Shown here piece after piece: positions 6,759 through 11,040 of a stretch of 11,040 nt of DNA. The stretch's first letter is position 1. Each line of letters starts with the position of its first letter. Origin of the DNA: JAVKSL01 sp039583695 (GTDB lineage: Bacteria > Actinomycetota > Acidimicrobiia > Acidimicrobiales > JAJPHD01); assembly GCA_039583695.1 (NCBI GenBank), contig JAVKSL010000085.1:1-11040 (forward strand), given 5' to 3'. A model generated the notes under the pieces. That model searched no databases, was not told the origin of the DNA, and saw only the letters and a program-made list of their open reading frames with translations. The position numbers were made by a program, and so were the translations under genes.

Positions 6759-6935
6759 GTGAGCAAGCAGCCTGCCAGCGAAGCAGTCCCGGTCCTTGAG
6801 GAACTGGCGCGCGACCAGCATGCCCGCCCCGTCCGCGACATCGAGGAACTGCGCGCCGACGTGTGGTTCTCCGACAAAGAGCTGGACGAGTTCCTGGCCA
6901 ACTGGCGGGCCAGCAGCGACACCTCATTGAGCTGA
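6759..6935 (+). CDS. VapB-like antitoxin
   Basis: A 58-residue acidic protein beginning at GTG 6759. It reads like the toxin-binding half of actinobacterial VapB antitoxins: ARPVRDIEELRADVWFSDKELDEFLANWRASSD, the last part forming the charged helix that plugs the PIN toxin. It lacks an obvious DNA-binding N-terminal domain, as do many short family members. The adjacent downstream frame starts, 7 nt later, as a VapC, supporting the assignment. Because that toxin is truncated to about 25 codons, the antitoxin has lost its partner. GAGGG lies directly against the start codon, too close to act as a normal ribosome-binding site, so leaderless translation is likely. A gene name is not assigned because the subfamily is uncertain. 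Confidence 0.7.
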   Translation: MSKQPASEAVPVLEELARDQHARPVRDIEELRADVWFSDKELDEFLANWRASSDTSLS

Positions 6936-6942
6936 CCCCGCC

Positions 6943-7017
6943 ATGTCGGATGTCGCGATCGACACCGATGTCGCATCGCGTCTCCAGAAGGGCACCGAGC
7001 CCGCCTGGGTCCGAGGT
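6943..7017 (+). pseudogene. 5' fragment of a PIN-domain toxin (VapC)
   Basis: From the ATG at 6943 the translation MSDVAIDTDVASRLQKG then EPAWVRG matches the start of VapC ribonucleases. The DTD pair carries the first catalytic aspartate of the PIN domain, and DVASRLQKG is typical of the helix that follows. Homology stops at about residue 24. From there the frame continues open to 7233, but only by reading antisense through an ABC-ATPase fragment. The remaining PIN acidic residues are therefore missing and the toxin cannot be active. It lies 7 nt after the VapB-like gene, the normal operon arrangement. Confidence 0.7.
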
Positions 7018-7161
7018 CTGCGGTGGTCTTGCCGGTCCCGTTCGGGCCGAGCCGCCGAGCACCGTGCCGGCCTCGACGGCGAGGTCCAAGCCGTCCAGCG
7101 CACGAGTATTCCCGTAGGTCTTGACCAGTCCCTTCGCCTCGATGGCGAGGTGTCCGACCAT
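7018..7161 (-). pseudogene. 5' fragment of an ABC exporter ATP-binding subunit (DrrA-like), frameshifted
   Basis: On the minus strand from ATG 7161 the protein reads MVGHLAIEAKGLVKTYGNTRALDG then LDLAVEAGTVLG, the usual N-terminus of daunorubicin-resistance-type ABC ATPases. An AGGAGG ribosome-binding site (7170-7175) is 8 nt upstream. After GTVLG the frame is lost. Shifting by one base restores LGPNGTGKTTA, the Walker A motif, so one nucleotide has been deleted near 7051-7055. Similarity ends just after GKTTA at about 7018, where the sequence becomes the vapC fragment on the opposite strand. The rest of the ATPase (Q-loop, signature, Walker B) and any permease are absent. Confidence 0.75.
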
Positions 7162-7220
7162 CCGCATATCCTCCTTTGGGTGGCTCCCAGCAGGCTGGCG
7201 CCAGGTCGGCGGTCCAGCGA

Positions 7221-7247
7221 TTTGTATCCCTGAGACCGGGCTGTCAA
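7221..7247 (-). promoter_or_regulatory. Relic promoter of the ABC fragment
   Basis: On the minus strand a consensus TTGACA -35 (7247-7242) is followed after 15 nt by TACAAA (7226-7221), then a leader of about 50 nt to the AGGAGG site. The spacer is short. The -35 box ends only 2 nt before the ligase start codon on the other strand, so the two transcription units are almost back to back. Confidence 0.5.
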
Positions 7248-7248
7248 G

Positions 7249-8286
7249 ATGAGCCCCCTGCCAGCACGTCTCGCCCCGATGGCCGCAACTGCCACAGACC
7301 GGCTCCCTCAAGACCAGGAGCGATGGGCGTTCGAGGTGAAATGGGATGGGGTGCGGTCACTCGCCTTCGTCACCAACGGGCAGGTCCGGCTGCAGAATCG
7401 CAATGGAGTGGACGTGACTGAACGCTACCCCGAGGTATGTGAGCCAGGGGCGGTCATAGATCGGCAGCTCCTGCTGGACGGCGAGGTGGTCGCGTTCGAT
7501 CCGCACGGGCGGCCCAGCTTCAACCTGCTTGCTCGCCACCTCACCGCGGTCAGCTACGTGGTGTTCGACCTGCTCCACCTCGACGGCAGGTCGCTGCTCG
7601 ACGTGCCATACGTCGAGCGCAGGACATTGCTAGAGGTGCTGGGCCTGGACGCCACCTGCGCCGGCTCGGCGGGCTCGGCGGGCTCGGCGGGCTCGGCGGG
7701 CTCGGCGGGCTCGGCCACCTGCGCCGGCTCGGCGGGCCCCCTCTGGCACGTGCCGGCATACCACGTTGGCGATGGCCCTGCGCTCTTCGAAGAAACCCGT
7801 GCGCAGGGATTGGAGGGCCTGGTGGCCAAGCGACTCGACAGCGTCTACGTTCCGGGCAAGCGGTCCAGGGCCTGGCTCAAGCTCAAGCACCGTCGTCGCC
7901 AGGAGCTGGTGGTCGGGGGCACAACCCCTGGGGAGGGCGCCCGCTCTGACACCCTCGGAGCGCTATTGGTCGGCTACCACGAGGGCGGTGACCTGCGCTT
8001 CGCCGGGCGGGTCGGGACCGGGTTCTCCAACTTTGACCTGCTCACACTCAGCTTGGCGCTCCAAGGCTTGTCGAGGCAGACCGAGCCATTTGGTCCGTCG
8101 CCCGCCGCCCGGGTCCCACCCCTGCTGGCCCGTGGCGCTCACTGGGTCGAACCCCGCCTGGTCGTCGAGGTCTCCTTTGCCGAGTGGACACCAGACGGCA
8201 GGCTCCGCCATCCGGCGTACCTGGGCACCCGGGATGATGTCGAGCCAACCACAGTCATCCGGGAACCCGAATCGTACTTGTCGTGA
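7249..8286 (+). CDS. ATP-dependent DNA ligase, LigD-ligase-domain type
   Basis: Stand-alone ligase of 345 residues that seals DNA nicks through an enzyme-AMP intermediate; relatives act in Ku/LigD end joining or excision repair. Motif I is EVKWDGVR with catalytic K31. Motif III is LLDGEVVAFD (E79), IIIa is YVVFDLLHLDGR (103-114), IV is LEGLVAKR (188-195) and V is WLKLKH (209-214). The OB-fold half ends with RFAGRVGTGF and a C-terminal FAEWTPDGRLRHPAY motif as in LigD ligase domains. The polymerase and phosphoesterase domains of full LigD are absent, and no Ku gene is in the window. A Gly-Ser-Ala repeat of about 26 residues (138-163) is inserted between motifs IIIa and IV, in the loop before WHVPAYHVGDG. 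The ATG at 7249 gives SPLPARLAPM, a typical N-terminus, but no clear ribosome-binding site precedes it. Confidence 0.92.
   Translation: MSPLPARLAPMAATATDRLPQDQERWAFEVKWDGVRSLAFVTNGQVRLQNRNGVDVTERYPEVCEPGAVIDRQLLLDGEVVAFDPHGRPSFNLLARHLTAVSYVVFDLLHLDGRSLLDVPYVERRTLLEVLGLDATCAGSAGSAGSAGSAGSAGSATCAGSAGPLWHVPAYHVGDGPALFEETRAQGLEGLVAKRLDSVYVPGKRSRAWLKLKHRRRQELVVGGTTPGEGARSDTLGALLVGYHEGGDLRFAGRVGTGFSNFDLLTLSLALQGLSRQTEPFGPSPAARVPPLLARGAHWVEPRLVVEVSFAEWTPDGRLRHPAYLGTRDDVEPTTVIREPESYLS
7651..7737. repeat. 9-bp tandem repeat in the ligase gene, inside a 63-bp duplication
   Basis: Six head-to-tail copies of GGCTCGGCG (7663-7716, the last ending in C) encode (GSA)n. A 24-bp block starting GCCACCTGCGCC at 7651 recurs at 7714, exactly 63 nt (seven units) later, so the array is bracketed by direct repeats. 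The frame is preserved. Confidence 0.96.
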
Positions 8287-8320
8287 TGACCGACGAAAAA
8301 CGCACACCATCACGACAAGT
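8276..8320. terminator. 13-bp hairpin at the end of the ligase gene, probable bidirectional terminator
   Basis: ACTTGTCGTGATG (8276-8288) is the exact complement of CATCACGACAAGT (8308-8320) across a 19-nt loop. The left arm contains the ligase stop codon. It sits between convergent ligase and priA genes, the classic place for a shared terminator. There is no U-tract on either side. Confidence 0.5.
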
Positions 8321-8332
8321 GCGCCTCTGGCA

Positions 8333-8392
8333 CCGACCTAGGTCGGGCTGACATTGCCATACAACATCTGCCCGACCCAAATGCGCCGACCT
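8333..8392. repeat. Cluster of competing inverted repeats before the priA stop
   Basis: CCGACCTAGGTCGG (8333-8346) is a perfect 14-bp palindrome. Its right part can instead pair as GGTCGGGC (8341-8348) with GCCCGACC (8370-8377), or AGGTCGG (8340-8346) with CCGACCT (8386-8392). Together with the preceding hairpin they probably form the priA terminator, though a protein-binding site is possible. Confidence 0.5.
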
Positions 8393-8400
8393 GAGTGGGC

Positions 8401-10221
8401 TCATAACTGGCGGGGATCGACCTGCACCCTGAGACGCCCCCGCGGACGTGGCACGGCTGCCAGGGCGTCGCACAGGACGCGGTGATCGGGGGCACGCACC
8501 AGCCAGGCGTCCTTGTCCGGCCCCCGGACTTCCAGGCCAGGGACCCCGAGTTGGCGCAAGCGCCCCACATAGCCATCGGCCCCGGCCCCGGACACCAGGG
8601 CCAGGGCCGAGAAAGGCGGGAGGCGCAACAGCCCTCGCCTCTTGCTCTCGGCATCAACCAGACGGCCTGGATCGGCGTGCAGGGCGGCTGCGAGGACCTC
8701 GTGGCCCCGAACGCGGGTCTGCACCAGGACCCTCCCGCCTACTTTCCTTCCCCCCACCACGCCCGAGGCTCGGGCCAGGAGCGCGAGCGCATCCTCTCCG
8801 GCCCGAAAGCGCTGCGCAAACAGCTCCTGGTCCATGTCCAAGAAGGCGACGCCCCTGGCGCTCCCAACGCGATGGAGCACCGCAGATGTTCCCACCACTA
8901 CGGGCGCCCGCCACTCCGACGTGCCGCCCGTCCGGCCACTCACCTCCTCGACCGCAAACCCACTGAGAGCGCTCAGCTCCTCGCGCACCCGAGTGACCCC
9001 GACCCGCAGGGTCTTCATGCGCCCTGCCCCGCACCCTGCGCAAAGCACGGGGCGGACCGATCCGCAGCTTCGACACACGAGAGCCCCGGCATCTGAGGAA
9101 TTGAGCCTGGGAAGACCAACCTCCGCGCCCTGTCCAGATGGCTGAGCCACCGGTCCTCCACAGTGCTCGCAGCGAGCCAGTCCGCCACACGCGCTGCAGG
9201 CGAGAAGCCTGGAGCGCCCGGTTCGGTTGAGGACACACACGACCTGGCCGCCTGGCTCGGGCGTGGCCGTGGCGAGCATGGCCACGAGGCGCTCCGAGTA
9301 CAAACCCCGCCGAGGGTCCTCACGGCGCATGTCGACAGCCTCCAGGGCGGCCCAGCCCTGGCGCTCCGCCCTGCGGGCCTCAGGCAGGAGCCTCCCTGAA
9401 GCCAGCATCTCCAGGGTCGGGCAGGGCGACACGAGCAGGCACGGCGCCCCCGCGCGCCTGGCCCTCTCGGCGGCGACTCGCCAGGCCGACCAGGTGGGGG
9501 CCGCCTCGGACTCATATGCCTGTTCGTGGGCATCGAGAACCACGATCCCGGCCAAACCGGGCGCTGGCCCCCAAGCTCCCGCCCGGGCACCCACGACTAC
9601 CCTTCCTCCCGCTGCCGCCGCCGCCCATCCAGCGCCGAGCAGGGCGACCGGCCAACCCTGCGCAGCCAGTCGCGTGGCAAGACCCTGGGCACCGGCGGTG
9701 GACGGGGACAGCACGATCACCGAGCGCTCTGGCTGGAGGAGGCTGTCGAGAACCGCCTCCACCAAGGCCAGCGGGTCGATTGCCGGTGCCATCCGCACCA
9801 CTGTGGTCCCAGGTGACAGCGCCTCTTTGACCAGATGGGCAACGGGTGTGGTTATCCCGCCGAGGCTTGGCCCGCCGGGGCGGCGTACCCCTGCTCCGGG
9901 CTCGGGCAGGGACAGCACCACGCCCTTTGGGGAGGCCGTTCCGAGAAAGTGGGCCTGACGCCCGGCCCAACGCCATGCGGCCCATCGGGCCAGCTCCACC
10001 AGCTCGCCCGACGGCCCCCAACCGCGAAGGTTGCTCAGTGGACGCAGCTCCAGCCCTGCGGGCGGCTCCACGTGGTCTGCAACTACCCACCCGGCCACTC
10101 GCCTGGGCCCCAGCTCCACCCGGACCCGGGTCCCCACCCTCACCTGCGCCTCCCAGCTCGGGGGCACCAGGTAGTCGAAGGCCCGATCCAGGGCCGCCAC
10201 GTCGGGCAGCACACTAACCAC
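8401..10221 (-). CDS. priA: Primosomal protein N' PriA, ATPase-degenerate actinobacterial type
   Basis: Replication-restart protein of 606 residues from the GTG at 10221. The N-terminal 3'-DNA-binding domain reads VSVLPDVAALDRAFDYLVP. The helicase core is degenerate: no Walker A lysine where GTTVVRMAP occurs (138-146), and motif II is LDAHEQAY (229-236) instead of DEEH. This is the known actinobacterial condition, so it is predicted to be a scaffold rather than a motor. The eight zinc-binding cysteines are kept (342, 345, 351, 354, 383, 386, 394, 397), with about 28 residues between the two groups. AAAGG lies 8 nt before the GTG. The frame stays open upstream through a 15-bp repeat, and a TTG at 10437 overlapping the coaBC stop (TTGA) would add 72 residues of GAGPS repeats; this longer form cannot be excluded. 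Confidence 0.88.
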   Translation of the reverse strand: MVSVLPDVAALDRAFDYLVPPSWEAQVRVGTRVRVELGPRRVAGWVVADHVEPPAGLELRPLSNLRGWGPSGELVELARWAAWRWAGRQAHFLGTASPKGVVLSLPEPGAGVRRPGGPSLGGITTPVAHLVKEALSPGTTVVRMAPAIDPLALVEAVLDSLLQPERSVIVLSPSTAGAQGLATRLAAQGWPVALLGAGWAAAAAGGRVVVGARAGAWGPAPGLAGIVVLDAHEQAYESEAAPTWSAWRVAAERARRAGAPCLLVSPCPTLEMLASGRLLPEARRAERQGWAALEAVDMRREDPRRGLYSERLVAMLATATPEPGGQVVCVLNRTGRSRLLACSACGGLARCEHCGGPVAQPSGQGAEVGLPRLNSSDAGALVCRSCGSVRPVLCAGCGAGRMKTLRVGVTRVREELSALSGFAVEEVSGRTGGTSEWRAPVVVGTSAVLHRVGSARGVAFLDMDQELFAQRFRAGEDALALLARASGVVGGRKVGGRVLVQTRVRGHEVLAAALHADPGRLVDAESKRRGLLRLPPFSALALVSGAGADGYVGRLRQLGVPGLEVRGPDKDAWLVRAPDHRVLCDALAAVPRPRGRLRVQVDPRQL

Positions 10222-10246
10222 CCGGACGGCCTTTGGGCTCGACGAT

Positions 10247-10441
10247 CCAGCACCCGGGGCTCCAGCACCCGGGGCTCCAGCACCCGGGGCCCCAGCGCCC
10301 GACGGCCCAGCGCCCGACGGCCCAGCGCCCGACGGCCCAGCACCCGACGGCCCAGCACCCGACGGCCCAGCGCCCGACGGCCCAGCACCCGACGGCCCAG
10401 CACTCAACGGCCCAGCACCCGACGGCCCAGCACTCAACGGT
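10247..10441. repeat. 15-bp tandem repeat at the coaBC/priA junction
   Basis: Thirteen contiguous 15-bp units. Units 1-3 are of type CCAGCACCCGGGGCT, units 4-10 and 12 of type CCAGCRCCCGACGGC, and units 11 and 13 of type CCAGCACTCAACGGY. The coaBC stop lies in unit 13, and unit 11 carries a copy of the same stop-containing sequence. On the minus strand one frame reads (GAGPS)n, in frame with priA. Depending on the priA start it is either a spacer of about 200 bp or an N-terminal extension. Confidence 0.97.
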
Positions 10442-11040
10442 CCAGCCTGGCCACCACCTCGTCCCAGATGACCCGGGCAACCTCGGCCTTGTCGTCCAGC
10501 GCCACCTCCCTCACCGCCCCATCTGCGGACACGATGGTCACCGCGTTGGTGTCGTGGTCGAAACCCACACCCACCGCCGAGACGTCGTTGGCGACCACCA
10601 GATCGAGGCCCTTGGCTTCGAGCTTTGCCCTCGCCCGGCGCACCAGCTCGCCCGGCTCGCCCCCAGAGAGCACCTCGGCAGCGAAGCCCACCAGCACTTG
10701 GCCGGCCCGGCGCCGCGCGACCACGGCCGCAGAGATGTCCGGGACGGCCTCGAGTGCCACCTCGGGAACCCCCCCAGTCCTGCTCCACTTGCCAGCGCTC
10801 AGCGTTACCGGCCGCCAGTCGGCGACTGCCGCAGCCAGCACCACCACGTCGCAATCTGTGGCATGAGCCATCACGGCGGCCTGCATCTCCGCGGCGCTGT
10901 CCACGCTCACCACCTCGACCCCTGCCGGAACCGGGCACTGCGCGGTGGTGACCAGGGTGACCTGGGCCCCCCGCCGGGCAGCCTCGGCAGCCAGGGCGTG
11001 ACCCTGCTTACCAGAGGATCGGTTGCCGATGAAGCGAACC
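10434..11040 (-). CDS. coaBC: CoaBC, phosphopantothenoylcysteine synthetase part (gene runs off the window)
   Basis: The C-terminal ~202 codons of the bifunctional coenzyme A enzyme. This part is the CoaB domain, which couples cysteine to 4'-phosphopantothenate using CTP; the CoaC decarboxylase half lies beyond 11040. Visible motifs are VRFIGNRSSGKQGHALA, the nucleotide-binding and dimer region at the edge, then VVVLAAAVADWRP, VLVGFAAEV and the CTP-binding GLDLVVANDV with an upstream Lys (AKLEAKGLD). The stop (TGA, 10436-10434) lies inside the last unit of the 15-bp repeat, and priA follows on the same strand. The metK often found between coaBC and priA in Actinobacteria is not here. Confidence 0.95.
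   Translation of the reverse strand, partial: VRFIGNRSSGKQGHALAAEAARRGAQVTLVTTAQCPVPAGVEVVSVDSAAEMQAAVMAHATDCDVVVLAAAVADWRPVTLSAGKWSRTGGVPEVALEAVPDISAAVVARRRAGQVLVGFAAEVLSGGEPGELVRRARAKLEAKGLDLVVANDVSAVGVGFDHDTNAVTIVSADGAVREVALDDKAEVARVIWDEVVARLDR

Noticed and set aside
7021..7233. Continuation of the VapC-like frame as a real C-terminus
   Set aside because: This part is antisense to the ABC ATPase fragment and has none of the later PIN acidic residues.
10247..10441. CRISPR array
   Set aside because: Units are contiguous 15-mers with no unique spacers.
10222..10938. PriA extended across coaBC
   Set aside because: Beyond the repeat the frame overlaps the CoaB domain, which is clearly the coding frame. 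Only the part up to TTG 10437 remains possible.

Overview
The window comes from a high-GC actinobacterium, possibly of the Acidimicrobiia, although the genus cannot be read from sequence alone. Four things point there: the housekeeping order rimO-pgsA-cinA-recA-miaB, a PriA of the ATPase-dead actinobacterial type, frequent GTG/TTG starts, and several promoters placed for leaderless or nearly leaderless transcripts.

Positions 1-546 hold a small CcdA-like antitoxin gene (minus strand) with no recognisable toxin and otherwise no supported gene. Positions 547-6511 are a minus-strand housekeeping block read rimO > pgsA > cinA > recA > miaB. rimO, pgsA and cinA overlap by 1-4 bases and are probably translationally coupled. 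recA has its own upstream region with a LexA-type SOS box, and miaB follows it closely. The products are a ribosomal protein S12 methylthiotransferase, a CDP-alcohol phosphatidyltransferase, the CinA/PncC NMN-recycling protein, the recombinase, and the tRNA-A37 methylthiotransferase. recX and the clgR-type regulator often found beside recA/cinA in Actinobacteria are absent.

Positions 6512-7248 are a scrap yard: a hairpin resembling the right end of an IS200/IS605-type (TnpB) element, a 58-aa VapB-like antitoxin, the first ~25 codons of a PIN-domain VapC toxin, and the first ~45 codons of an ABC exporter ATPase (minus strand, frameshifted). The two broken genes meet head-on at about 7012-7020, so one rearrangement removed the rest of both. 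Positions 7249-8286 carry a stand-alone LigD-like ATP-dependent DNA ligase on the plus strand. It converges on priA (minus) through a region full of inverted repeats. priA lies downstream of coaBC, which runs off the right edge.

The most striking feature is not a gene. Four separate genes or gene junctions each carry a different tandem minisatellite whose unit length is a multiple of three: 18 bp in miaB, 12 bp in rimO, 9 bp in the ligase, and 15 bp at the coaBC/priA junction. Each falls in a predicted surface loop, a tail or a gene boundary, so the reading frame survives. No clearly new defence or metabolic system is visible; these repeats and the rearranged junction are the best leads.
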